Made by a program: the position numbers and the translations under genes. 64,000 bases of DNA from Ichthyophis bannanicus. Its lineage: Eukaryota; Chordata; Amphibia; Gymnophiona; Ichthyophiidae. How positions within the stretch are numbered: position 1 is the stretch's first letter; the number at the start of each line of letters is the position of its first letter. The notes beneath the pieces were generated by a model. It saw nothing but the letters and a program-made list of their open reading frames with translations. It searched no databases and was not told the origin of the DNA. Of the stretch, positions 53,692 through 63,764 are shown one piece after another. The DNA lies in contig CM066047.1 in the NCBI GenBank assembly GCA_033557465.1, positions 9,378,234 to 9,442,233 on the forward strand, given 5' to 3'.

Positions 53692-55989
53692 TACCCCCCT
53701 GCTTAAGTTATTACGGACTGGTTTAACTGGTGAAACTTCTTTCCTACAGTCCGTAATACCTACGAGAGTGTTATCATTTTGAAGCTCACTTACTTCCTGA
53801 CTGGCTTCAGTGACATTATTATTTACCGGCCTCTCCTTCCAAGACTTAAGTACATTAATATGGTAGGTCTGCCTACGCCCTCTTGCATTTTCTACCACAT
53901 AAGATACTGGGCTCACTTGTTTAACAACCTTCCATGGCCCTTTCCACTGTACTTCAAATTTTGGAGCTGTACCTGCTACTTGAACCAAAACCTTTCCACC
54001 AATGCTTAATTGGCGGCTTTTGGCCTTCCTATCATACCACCCTTTCTGGCGCACTTGACTGTCCTGCAGGTTCCTCTCAGCAACCTGCGACATCCTTTTC
54101 AAACGTGCTCTCAAGTCACGTAGAAACAGTGGCACCTCCTGACTTCCTGGTTCAGGATCAATCCATTGTTCCCTCAAAATGTCTAACAAACCCCGTGGAG
54201 CCCTACCATACATCAGTTCATATGGGGTTACACCTAGGGACACCTGAATTCTTTCCCTGCAGGCATACAAGGCAAAAGGCAATAACATATCCCATTCTTT
54301 TACCTCTCCTGCTAACCCCCTTCTCAACATTTGTTTGAGAGTTTGGTTGAATCTCTCCACCAAACCGTTTGATTGTGGATGGTAGGCTGAGGATTTTACG
54401 TGATGAATGCCAAAGGCATCCCAGACCTGGGCCAAATATTTGGATACAAAATTGGACCCTCGGTCAGTCAACACCTCTCTTGGGAATCCCACTTCACAAA
54501 ACAATTTTACTAGCTCTAAAGCTATTGTTTTTGCAGAAACATTCCTCAATGGTATGGCCCAGGGAAACCTTGTTGCCTGATCTACCATAACTAGGATGTA
54601 TTGGAAACTTCGGGGCGTTTTGACTAATGGGCCTACAATATCCATGGCAATGCGACCAATTGGGTCTGTGATAATTGGCATGGGGATCAATGACACCACC
54701 GGTGGGTGAGCTGCTGTAACTCGCTGACACGCTGGACATGCAGCACAAAACTGGGCAGTTTCTTTGAAAATACCTGGCCAGTAAAAACACATAAGTATTT
54801 GATCCAGCGTTCCTTGCATCCCTTTATGACCTCCCACTGGATGATCATGTGCTAATCTAAGTACTAGCCCTTTGAAAGTTGTGGGTACCACCAATTGTTT
54901 ACGTATGGTCCCATTCCTGGGGTCCTGACTCTCTCTATATAATATTTCATTATCTAGTCTGAATCTGGGCAATTCCTCCCTGACCTCCTGAGCATACTTA
55001 AAAGCTCGGGTGAGAGCTTGATCAGCTCGCTGCTCTTGTGGAAAGTTAGGAAACTTTGCCACTAACTCAGCTGGCACCCAGGGTAAACTTTGACCAGCTA
55101 ATATCTCAGCCCTACCCTGTGCTCTGCAAAGTCTCTCACGCCGCTTTTGTGCTTTCAACTTTCTTACTTTGCCAGATGATGGGGTTATTAAATCATCATG
55201 AGAGGGTAAGTCTCCTAATAACTCTGCCTGCTCCCCCTCCTCCTTCTGCTGGCTCTCTACCTTAGCCTGCGAGCGGGTGGATACAAGGCCCCTCTTATTA
55301 CCCATAGTTTGGCCTTCTGGAAGCTTAACCATCTTTTTAGCTAGGGACTGAGGACTTCCAAAGAAAGGCCCGGGAGCTATTTCCATTATTCCTTCTCCCT
55401 CCTTCTTTCCTAGCCCTTTCACTAGCCCCTGCTTAAATCTTGGCCAGTCCTTTCCTAGAACCAAATCAAAGGGTAGCCTAGGCACCACTGCTACCAGGAC
55501 TTCCTCTTGTTCCCCCAGGCACTTAACCTTTAGCCTATAGGTGGGATGTGATGTTGCAGCACCATGAATGCACCCGATGTGAACTTGGCTTTCAGGGGTT
55601 CTAGGCACAAATCCTTCTTGGGCCTCTATTCTCTGCCAAAGCCTTTCTGACATCATACTCTGGTCTGCCCCAGAGTCTAACAGAGCATTTGTGGTAATTC
55701 CCTGCACATCAACCATCAAAAGAAATCCTTCTTTGGGCTGTTTTAAATCCACACCCATTAAACTAGTGTGTGTCTGGCATCTCTTTTCTAAATGTCCCCA
55801 TTTTCCACACTTGAAACATTTCTTTCTATTCCACTGTGTCATCTGGTTTGATACAGTACATTCATTTTCAGAAACATTTTTAATTATTTTCTTTTCTGAT
55901 ACAGCACATCTTGCCTCAGCACCAATCTTCAGAGGGCCACCCATTCTATGGCAAGCCTGCGTGGCTTCCAATAATCTCTCTGCTAGCAT
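52696..55989 (-). CDS. Gypsy nucleocapsid-protease-integrase polyprotein with LTR-encoded tail
   Basis: A 1097-residue uninterrupted frame. Order: zinc knuckle CFKCGKWGHLEKRC (58-71); aspartic protease with LLDSGADQSM (103-112) and DLVLGKDWP (175-183); linker to about 340; integrase with the HHCC zinc module (HDHPVGGHKG, 381-390; CAACPAC, 415-421), catalytic D450 in IAMDIVGP, D509 in LTDRGSNF and E545 in NGLVERFNQ; and a GPY/F-like module KFEVQWKGPWKVVKQVSPVS (678-697). No RT or RNase H motif anywhere. From codon 767 the frame lies in the 3' LTR: 331 basic residues with an internal repeat (AGLDSAQLRCARMEHSSQR and ARPDSAQLCCVREEHSSKQ) and an acidic C-terminus ending YMDCSLSKLRW. The first Met is internal to Gag; the natural product would be Gag-Pol. 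Confidence 0.85.
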   Translation of the reverse strand: MLAERLLEATQACHRMGGPLKIGAEARCAVSEKKIIKNVSENECTVSNQMTQWNRKKCFKCGKWGHLEKRCQTHTSLMGVDLKQPKEGFLLMVDVQGITTNALLDSGADQSMMSERLWQRIEAQEGFVPRTPESQVHIGCIHGAATSHPTYRLKVKCLGEQEEVLVAVVPRLPFDLVLGKDWPRFKQGLVKGLGKKEGEGIMEIAPGPFFGSPQSLAKKMVKLPEGQTMGNKRGLVSTRSQAKVESQQKEEGEQAELLGDLPSHDDLITPSSGKVRKLKAQKRRERLCRAQGRAEILAGQSLPWVPAELVAKFPNFPQEQRADQALTRAFKYAQEVREELPRFRLDNEILYRESQDPRNGTIRKQLVVPTTFKGLVLRLAHDHPVGGHKGMQGTLDQILMCFYWPGIFKETAQFCAACPACQRVTAAHPPVVSLIPMPIITDPIGRIAMDIVGPLVKTPRSFQYILVMVDQATRFPWAIPLRNVSAKTIALELVKLFCEVGFPREVLTDRGSNFVSKYLAQVWDAFGIHHVKSSAYHPQSNGLVERFNQTLKQMLRRGLAGEVKEWDMLLPFALYACRERIQVSLGVTPYELMYGRAPRGLLDILREQWIDPEPGSQEVPLFLRDLRARLKRMSQVAERNLQDSQVRQKGWYDRKAKSRQLSIGGKVLVQVAGTAPKFEVQWKGPWKVVKQVSPVSYVVENARGRRQTYHINVLKSWKERPVNNNVTEASQEVSELQNDNTLVGITDCRKEVSPVKPVRNNLSRGVCDKEAYHSSGRGYRKGEVSLNKQPVSAGRNEKTEFCHKRLPVPECTRFPTAMRGAEVRKRVFNQKGYEVIPKHSLQRAGLDSAQLRCARMEHSSQRARPDSAQLCCVREEHSSKQNKSRVYSTDDHLHDHLGYPENYPQFHLKDHQKQKPNRTDREGKRPSGRKRRKAFERSRRVQSSTYTGRYSEGQHTPLDWGKPEEWCCRARILQTLPVRETAARGRDPKTRARRYVKRDPVSRDLDWKAGHKNWTTYWPGYIERNSNSNGSSGMNTDLCPSYNLERQQGNKYSPESAPLRDSSVPILDIEPMLVEDGGMIADEECVYMDCSLSKLRW
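53692..53703 (-). promoter_or_regulatory. Polypurine tract
   Basis: AGCAGGGGGGTA on the minus strand, directly before the TG of the 3' LTR. It is the expected primer for plus-strand DNA synthesis. It also encodes Ser-Arg-Gly-Val within the long frame. Confidence 0.85.
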
Positions 55990-56019
55990 GGTTGCCTCTC
56001 CAAGATTTTGGCAATTTTT

Positions 56020-56679
56020 CTATATATGGAAAGTGTACAAATCTTTAGACACCCCAGACATAAATTGTTCAAGTATTATAATATCTAATAACATTTCTAC
56101 CGTCTTTTGCTCAGGCTCTAACCATTTTACAGCTAAACCTCTGATTCTCTGACTCAGAGCCCTGGGTGTTTCACCCACTCTCAATGTAGTAGCTCTAAAC
56201 ATTCGCCTATACTCTGAAATAGATAACCCTAGGCGATCTCTAATAGCAGCCTTTACATCCTTATAATTCAAAGCCTGGGCTGCTGGCATTGCTCTGTAAG
56301 CTGCAAGCGCCTCTCCAGTTAATGAGGCTGCCAGCCTTACTGCCCACTGGGTCTCTGGCCATGCTAATGCTTGTGCCACTCTTTCAAAAGACTCTAGAAA
56401 ATCATCAACATTATCATCTGGAGTTAGCTTCCCAAAACTAAATGCCCCAATCCCTTGATTGAGTCCCACACTGTCCACATGTGGTGTACCAGTATTTACT
56501 GCTGGTCTTGCATCTGTTCCACTTTGGTTCTGCAGCTGAACTAGGGCTTGCACCAGATCAAACACTAGCTTCTGCTGGTCCATTAAGGCTTTCATAGCAG
56601 TGTCCTGTGCTTGCTGCGATAGCTCCTGTTGCCTGCTAAACTGGGCTGCCATCCAGCTAGCCATCTCCCTCGGATCCAT
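56020..56679 (-). pseudogene. Gypsy Gag, SCAN-like capsid, ended by in-frame TAG
   Basis: Structural protein. Start taken at the MDPREM Met at 56679 (another Met directly precedes it; the frame is open to 56769). An N-terminal coiled-coil-like region (FSRQQELSQQAQDTAMKALM) leads to capsid: LTPDDNVDDFLESFERVAQA, then YRRMFRATTLRVGETPRALS and KWLEPEQKTVEMLLDIIILE, EQFMSGV. The last part resembles the SCAN domain, which is known to derive from Gmr1-like Gag. The frame ends at TAG (56020-56022) before the zinc knuckle; the same frame is open beyond it and enters the 1097-codon frame, so this is either a nonsense mutation or a readthrough site. Confidence 0.75.
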
Positions 56680-56980
56680 CATGATCCCTGCAAGAAACAA
56701 AGAAAAAAAAAACCAAAGTGCACCACCTTCCAAACAGGTGTGTTTTTTTTCTACTTTTTTTTTTTTCAATTACCCCTGTGCTTACTCCCATCCACCACTA
56801 GACATGCCCAGGTACTTATTACCTTGTGCTAGTGATGAATCCAGCTGTGCACAGGGTCTTTTCCTCCTGGGACATTCACTTCTCCTCTAAAGTGCAGTTG
56901 AGGGAAAATCTTTTTTTCCAGCTTTAAACTTGAACTTTAGTTGTAATCCTCAGCAAGTAAATCCCCTTTGTGCAAAAACA

Positions 56981-56998
56981 ATCCGAAAAACTATGCCA
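56981..56998 (-). promoter_or_regulatory. Probable tRNA primer binding site
   Basis: Two bases inside the 5' LTR the minus strand reads TGGCATAGTTTTTCGGAT, starting with the TGG that pairs with a tRNA CCA end. I cannot name the tRNA. Confidence 0.5.
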
Positions 56999-57000
56999 TT

Positions 57001-58518
57001 TGTCAGACGGCTGCCTGGGTGAGAATCTTCACAGTCTTGGCAAGTGCATATCTCTATATGATTTGCAAGGGATTGTGGACAATGTAGTTCATTCACACCA
57101 GACACAGCTGCTGACAATAATTTAGTTGTGCTCTTGGGTAAAGCCAATAAGATATTTATTTATGGGGTTATTTCTCCCAGCACAGATATTCTTGGTAGCA
57201 CAAAAATCAGGTTACTTGCTTTCAGTGTTAACTTGGAAAAACAAAATCAAAATCAGGAAAACAACAAACGAAAAGCCACAAAGCAAGAAAAAAACTGTTC
57301 TTTTCAGGTTAGCTTCTGATTACTTCCCACATAGATTCAGAAGTGATTCTCTCCTAGCTCACAAGCAATTAGGTAAGGCTTAATTGCTAGCAGTTATCCA
57401 GCTGAAACCCCTTAGCTGGCTTGCTTTCTACTGTGTGGGTCAAATCCTGCTTCAGGAGCTTTTCTGAGTAGATTAAAGAACAAGTTTATATTTCTTTGTG
57501 ATAGTTGCTATACTTTGTAACAGAAAGTTACCAACGGAGTTTAGATAGAGAGCAGTCCATATAAACACATTCTTCATCTGCAATCATACCCCCATCTTCA
57601 ACAAGCATAGGTTCAATATCATGGATTGGCACAGATGAATCTCTCAATGGAGCACTTTCAGGAGAATACTTGTTTCCCTGCTGTCTTTCAAGGTTATAGA
57701 TAGGGCATAGATCAGTGTTCATACCTGAGCTTCCATTGCTGTTAGAGTTCCTCTCTATATAGCCTGGCCAGTATGTAGTCCAGTTCTTATGTCCAGCCTT
57801 CCAATCCAGATCCCTGGACACTGGATCTCTCTTCACATACCTTCTGGCATGGGTCTTAGGGTCCCTTCCACGTGCAGCCGTCTCCCTCACAGGTAGCGTC
57901 TGGAGATTCCTAGCTCTGCAGCACCATTCCTCTGGCTTTCCCCAGTCCAATGGTGTATGCTGGCCCTCGGAATACCTCCCAGTATATGTACTGCTTTGGA
58001 CTCTTCTAGACCTCTCAAAGGCTTTTCTCCTCTTTCTTCCAGAGGGTCTCTTTCCCTCTCTGTCCGTCCAGTTTGGCTTCTGCTTCTGATGATCCTTCAG
58101 ATGAAACTGAGGATAATTCTCTGGATATCCAAGGTGATCATGAAGATGGTCATCTGTAGAATAAACTCTGCTCTTATTCTGCTTAGATGAGTGCTCCTCC
58201 CTAACACAGCGCAGCTGTGCTGAATCAGGCCTTGCCCTTTGAGATGAGTGTTCCATCCTAGCGCAGCTGTGCTGAATCAAGCCCTGCCCTTTGCAATGAG
58301 TGCTTGGGGATTACCTCATAGCCCTTTTGATTGAACACACGTTTTCTCACTTCAGCTCCTCTCATGGCTGTTGGAAACCTGGTGCATTCTGGGACTGGTA
58401 GTCTTTTATGGCAAAATTCTGTTTTCTCATTTCTACCAGCACTGACAGGTTGCTTGTTCAGAGACACTTCACCTTTTCTATAGCCCCTTCCTGAGCTATG
58501 ATAAGCTTCCTTATCACA
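57001..58518 (-). repeat. 5' LTR of gypsy element (1518 bp)
   Basis: Same ends as the 3' LTR. It lacks 5 nt near 58260, which splits the LTR-encoded frame into two pieces (58258-58467 and 57528-58280). TATAAA and AATAAA are conserved, so it could promote transcription of the element. Confidence 0.95.
57528..58467 (-). pseudogene. Second copy of LTR-encoded frame (5' LTR)
   Basis: Matches codons of the polyprotein tail at 52696-53640. Two frames, 58258-58467 (SLNKQPVSAGRNEKTEFCHK onward) and 57528-58280 (to the same YMDCSLSKLRW end), are offset by the 5-nt deletion near 58260. If the 5' LTR promoter (TATAAA near 57485-57490) is used, this copy is upstream of the transcription start and would not be transcribed from it. 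Confidence 0.8.
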
Positions 58519-58815
58519 TTACTCACCTGTAACAGGTGATCTCCAGGAACAGCAGGAATTTAGTCTTCACAACCTGCCCACCTCCTCTAGGAGTTGTAGG
58601 GTTTCTTTTTCTCTCCTTTCTCAGCTACAAACTCAACTGAGGAGAAGGAGCTGGAAGATGGGAAGGCATTCACACAGGCGCAGTGGAGTGCTCCCAAAAG
58701 CTTTCCAATTGGACGCTGGGGAGCGTTTCCATGTGGCTCTAAAGGTACCGACTTCACCCATACGTGAAGACTAAATTCCTGCTGTTCGCAGAGATCACCT
58801 ATTAACAGGTAATAA
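58519..58815 (+). mobile_element. DIRS-like retrotransposon, right end
   Basis: Continuation of the element interrupted at 52168. It begins TTACTCACCTGTAACAGGTG and contains AGCAGGAATTTAGTCTTCAC, the complement of the segment left of the insertion (GTGAAGACTACATTCCTGCT at 52124), so the two sides form the inner complementary region of a DIRS end. The outer inverted repeat closes near 58765-58800. Confidence 0.8.
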
Positions 58816-59159
58816 CTATGCTTTATGCAGTTTTACAATTAAACCAAGAAAGTATGCAAGCACTCTTGTAAAGAAATAGAACAGAAAACAGCTAAATTCA
58901 AAAACTAAAATGAGGAAAATATATAATAAGAAAATAAATAAGCTGTTTGCTCATCCTAGCCTCAAAACAAGGGGAGAAGCAAAGGAAAATAACGATTTAT
59001 CCCAACATGAAAGAAAAAAATCAGGATACTATCCAACGTTTACATTATATTACTGCACTTCGGCGGATGCTCAATGGATGCCTCGAGGTGACGAGCATTA
59101 ATGAAAAACACCAGCTGGATGGGCTCATAAAAAATATATGAAACTGAATGATATTTTAT
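58816..59159. other. No recognisable feature
   Basis: AT-rich sequence, A-rich near 58900-59020. No gene recognised. Confidence 0.5.
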
Positions 59160-59870
59160 CAAACATTTACACAGATGTTTCAAAAAGAAGAGCCCACCCA
59201 GCCCTCCGACGTCACTGGGTGTCTTTGGCCAAGTCAGGATATATATGTCCTGGTCTTCTGGTGTGGAAATTCGGACTCTGCAGCCTCTGGGTGCTCCTGG
59301 GCACAGTCTCATGCATGGCAGGCTGAGAATGGATGCCCTGTTAGATTTCCTTTAGCTAAGGATCCCCAGCAAGAGGCGCCACATGGAGAGGGGGTATAGC
59401 TGGGAGCTGTCCAAGATTTTGACTATGGCTGGGATTCAGATGGCTCGGTAAGGGCTCTGATGTGGATGAAGAAGTACTCTTACCTTCAGAAGATTGGGAA
59501 GAGGCCAGAGTGATTCACCTATTCTGGAAGGAGGAGCTGGCGGCGTTGATTGCCAGTGCCTCATCCGCCTTGAACTTTGGTGGATGCTTCTGGCATGGAG
59601 CAGGAGCCGAAGGTATGCCTGCTCCTTCAAGGAATGCGGAAATCCACTACTGTTGTACTGTTCTCAGATGTGATCAGGGATATGATACGGTCGAAGTGGG
59701 ACTTTCCTGACTCCCTGCCTAAGAGGCTAAGGGTGTGTAAGAAGATCTACGCTATCCCAGAGCTGGAGTGCGTTGAGTGGTTTGGTATTCCCAAGGTGGA
59801 TGTGCCTAGACCCTGTTTTAGAAGGGAAACTGCCCATACTATTGCCCACTGAAAATTGGCTACAAAGTCC
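59160..59870 (+). pseudogene. DIRS-like Gag fragment
   Basis: Frame pieces with DIRS ORF1 character: LFWKEELAALIASASSALNF near 59520, then in the next frame VLFSDVIRDMIRSKWDFPDS near 59660, RLRVCKKIYAIPELECVEWF and GIPKVDVPRPC near 59790. The W...P-K-V-D pattern is typical of these Gag proteins. Frameshifted and truncated. Confidence 0.6.
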
Positions 59871-60046
59871 ATGGTTATGCACTTATTTGTAACAGTGTGG
59901 GCAATTAGAATTTACCCTCTTAAATGATTGCATTAGTAGTAGTAATTAAATTAAGTCATATGATGGATTTACGCTAGCTTCTCTTTTTTGAGATTTTGAC
60001 AGCAGCCATTTGGAATTTAGGGTCTTGCAAACTCTTACACTTTCTA

Positions 60047-60535
60047 CCACTCATAAGAACATGAGATATGCCATAATGGATCAGACCAAAGTTCCATCCA
60101 AACTGAACAGTGGCCAATCCATGTCACAAGTATATGTCAGGTTCCCAAAAGATACTCAAATTCCATACTGCTTATCCCAGGGGTAAGTAGTGGATTTCTC
60201 CAGTCCACTTTAATAATGGTTTGTGTACTTTTCCTCCAGGAACCTGTCCAAACCTCTTTTAAACCCAGCTATGCTATCAGCTTTTACTACATACTTTGGT
60301 AACAAATTCCAGAGTTTGATTATGCATTGAGTAAAAAAAAAATTTTCTATGATTAGTCTTAAATGTGCTACACTGTAGCTTTATTGCATGTTTTCTAATC
60401 TTTTTTTTAAACTTTTTGAAGGCATGAACAACCAATCTATGCTTACCTGTTCCACGCCACATATTTTATAGACCTCTATCATCTCCCCTCAGCTGTCTCT
60501 CTTCCAAGCTGAAGAACCCTAACCTTTTAAGGCTA
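60047..60535 (-). pseudogene. CR1-A LINE 3' fragment
   Basis: The CATAAGAACATGAGATATGC start is the complement of the CR1-A 3' tail. The minus strand then reads back through the C-terminal coding end (60277-60462 resembles HAIKLQCSTFKTNHRKFFF, equivalent to [17 protein letters not shown] of the 40.8-kb copy). Stops and indels. Confidence 0.85.
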
Positions 60536-60536
60536 G

Positions 60537-61912
60537 ATTTACTAACCTGCATTATTGCATCAAATTGGGTTATTTCAATCAACATTATTAGTTAATGGGT
60601 CCCACTGACGATAATGGGGGTTTGCATTAAATAACACGTTAAATTTCCATTTATACATGTTAATGTGCAGTAATGCACTTTAACTCATTAATAAGCACAA
60701 GATCCATTTCCACATATATGCTGATGACATTTTACTATACTGCCCACTACTCATTTAACAACCATCAAATTCAGGACGGCTTCAAAGATGTCTCCAACTG
60801 GCTTACGGCGAACAACCTATCAATAAATTACAAAAAGAAAGAAGCCATGTTCATTGCAAGGGACTCCTCATTCACTCCACCAACCACAAACAACACCCAA
60901 GATAAATGTTAAATCATAGCTAAAATACCTAGGGATAATCCTTGACCAACAACTCCTCTTCAAAACGCATGCAAAAATAACAGTCAACACAATCTTCTTC
61001 AAAGCCAAGACCCTACAACGACTCTATCCCCTCCTTGAACCAGAAGACGTCTGCTCAGCACTTCAAGCCCTCACTCTCCCTCATGCTGACTATTACACCA
61101 ATATCTACCAGGGCCTTCCACCCTTCTCCCCCTCCAGTCTGCTCTCCACACAGCTGCATGCACAATCCAGAGTGCTGCTAAACATGAACACATTACACCC
61201 ATCCTAAAACAATTCCACTGGCTGCCCCTCCCCAGCAGAATCAAATATAAGACCTTGCTCCTAACTCATGAAACACTACACTCGCACCCAGCTACTCTCC
61301 TCCAATCCCAACTTCAGAAGTTCACTATAAACAGACCAAGAAGACCTGCTATACCCAACAAGCTCAAAATACTACAATCTAAACCAAAGTTTAAGCAAAA
61401 AACTTGCCACAGAGCATTTGAACTCTCCGCATCATCCCTTTCAAACTCTTTGCCAGACACAATAAGGAACATCACTGACCTTCCCTCCTTCCGCAATCAA
61501 TTGAAAACTCACTTATTCTCCGACCACTTTGGACCCACCACCTAACCTGCTCTCTGACATGACACAAACTAGACAGACGCAGACAAGAGAGAACCTACAC
61601 CTGTAAATAGTTAAAACGTATACCGCTGGGTATAGCTATCCTGATTGTATATAGTTCAATGATTGCAAATATGTAATCAGTGAGTTATTTGTTAAGGAAA
61701 CCCTGTTATCTGTTAACTAAGTGTTTATCTGTTCCATGTAACTAATGTTTTGTTCAATGTAAACTGCTTTGACCTGGTGAAAGGCGGTATATAAGCCTAG
61801 CTAAATAAATGTGTTATACTGTAAACTGCTTTGATTCTAATGATAAAGCGGTATAGAAAACCTGTTAAATAAATTAAATAAATAAATAATGCACGTTAGA
61901 AAATCTATCAGT
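60537..61912. mobile_element. MITE-like element split by an L2 insertion
   Basis: AGATTTACTAACCTGCATTA at the left is inverted relative to TAATGCACGTTAGAAAATCT at the right. The left portion (to about 60685) is MITE sequence; the rest is the L2 listed separately. The terminal motif resembles that of the MITE at 4458-4890. Confidence 0.6.
60690..61887 (+). pseudogene. L2 LINE 3' half
   Basis: Starts at the RT catalytic region (STYMLMTF, from a YADD-type sequence near 60715), then WLTANNLSINYKKKEAMFIA, LTLPHADYYTNIYQGLP-type, LKQFHWLPLP-type near 61210, and a closing NSLPDTIRNITDLPSFRNQL with LKTHLFSDHF near 61500. Several frameshifts. The 3' end carries two hairpins in tandem (AAACTGCTTTGACC...AAAGGCGGTATATAAG, then AAACTGCTTTGATT...AAAGCGGTATAG) and an (AAAT)n tail. 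Confidence 0.85.
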
Positions 61913-63764
61913 TAGATAAATATATATGGACATCTTAACCATGGTCAAGCCTTGAATGTTTGAGAACCCCTTTTGCCTTAAATTGCTGTGAAGTTCAGAA
62001 TAACGAACTACCAGATTGATAGGTCTGAGCATCACTGGCATTTTTTCAGTTGAGAGAATGGGTCATGACTGCCATAGGTCCACTACCACCCTATGAAACT
62101 GATGGTGTTTGTTACTTGGGGCTTACTTTTTACACAGGAATATCACTGTAGACTTGTTTGATTAACCTATTATTTTTAATGAGCTTATATAACTAACATC
62201 TTGTTTTCAATATTTTGCAGTACTATTACAAATTTAGGAGCTTGATTTTCTTGTGTTCTGTGAGTTTAATTATTCTCAATTCATCAAAATTTCTTTACTT
62301 CTCAGATGTCTCCATTGGGAATCCATGAACTCTGTCCTTTAGACAGAGAAACTATTTGACTGCTTTAAGTATGGTATTTGAATTTTATTAATTTTAAAAC
62401 ATATTAACTGCTATATAACTAGTTTTTAGTAAAATAAAAATTCATAAATTAACCTGATAACCCAAGCTAAATCACCTAAAATGAATTTTGTGTTTTTAGA
62501 ATTCCTCTGCGTAAATTTTTGAAAGGTTTATCTTTGGTTACAAAAACTGTTAAAAGAAACACCTTTTTATGTATCTACTTATGTAAATAACTTAATTCTA
62601 TATGTTGACTTGTCCTACCCTTCTGTTAACAGACAAAAAGGTGTATGGGGTGATAGAAGTAGTATGATATAAAACGTATTGGAAAACTACTAAATGTCCC
62701 CTACAAATGGAACCCATTCAGAATCAGTAAGCGTGTGATGAGTGAAGTGGCCTTGAATATCGCCTTTAGATTCCATGCTGTTTCAAGGCCAGCCCCGAAC
62801 ATAGCAACTCTTATTTCAACACACAGTACCTTTTCACTCTCAATTTAACCCAAAAATCTGATGAACCCATTACTCCAAACTTGATTTCATGGAACACGGA
62901 GTAGATATAGTTACAAATGATCAATCACAAGCTTCAAGGCATTAACATTTCACACCATTTTGGTTCAATTGCTCAAGCAGAAGATGTGCCAGCATATTTA
63001 ATGCACTAGTACTTCATTCAGTTTAAGAAAAGGCATTTTAGAAACCGAGGGGATCTTTCATAGGATTTTATATTTGCTATTTAATCTCATAGTGCTTCCA
63101 CTTTTAAACAATTAAAATATTCCAGTATTCTGGAAAGGTCACAGTGTTTGGTTACAAAACTCCTGCCCTGTGAAATGGTTTTCCCTTAGTAGGGCCGTGT
63201 TCTGTTAGAATGCATTGTGCAAATCAACGTCTTGTTCAGCAGCATTGTAACACTGAAGATCCCACAGGCATATACCGCCAGTTTAATAGGATCAGAGCAA
63301 AGGCAGCAGCTGTGAAAGATTGCTCCAAGTAACAATCATGTGCTTGTCATTCTCTTCAGTGGTAGAAAAGTCCAAATTCAGATAGGCATCAGTATTTAAG
63401 AAAATGACTGCTAAAGCATCTCTCATAAGCACCTTAGGGACAATAAGATTTGACATATAGCATGTAAACAAAAGTACACAGCAGCTGTTAATATATTTTT
63501 ACTCAAACAAAACTAATCTGACATAAATCCAGCAGCAAAGCATCCTGCATTTTCCTGCACTACCTTTTATTAAAGCATACATACTCTTCTTGATGATGGT
63601 TATAGTGTTGGAGGCATTATTAAGTAAAAATGTGTTTATCCTTAAAGGCACTTGGCAAATATGTGCAGTGTTAGGGCCCTAATTAGTAGCAAGAGACTTA
63701 GAAGTCAATAGTTAGTATACTAATTCCCTTCTTAAAATATTACAACTTCAATAATACAATATAA
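61913..63764. other. No recognisable feature
   Basis: AT-rich DNA without frames, RNA genes or repeat families that I can identify. Confidence 0.5.

Larger units (their letters stand above)
52169..58518 (-). mobile_element. Gmr1-like Ty3/gypsy LTR element lacking RT
   Basis: A 6.35-kb LTR retrotransposon on the minus strand: 5' LTR 57001-58518, internal 53692-57000, 3' LTR 52169-53691. Target duplication TTAC (52165-52168 and 58519-58522). Gag is SCAN-like; protease and integrase follow, and reverse transcriptase and RNase H are absent. The internal region is only 3.3 kb. The DIRS sequence reads through the site when the element is removed. In Gmr1-like elements integrase precedes RT, so the missing block would have lain between integrase and the 3' LTR. 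Confidence 0.9.

Noticed and set aside
54494..54790. Separate minus-strand frame within the gypsy integrase
   Set aside because: It overlaps the intact integrase in another frame and has no domain.
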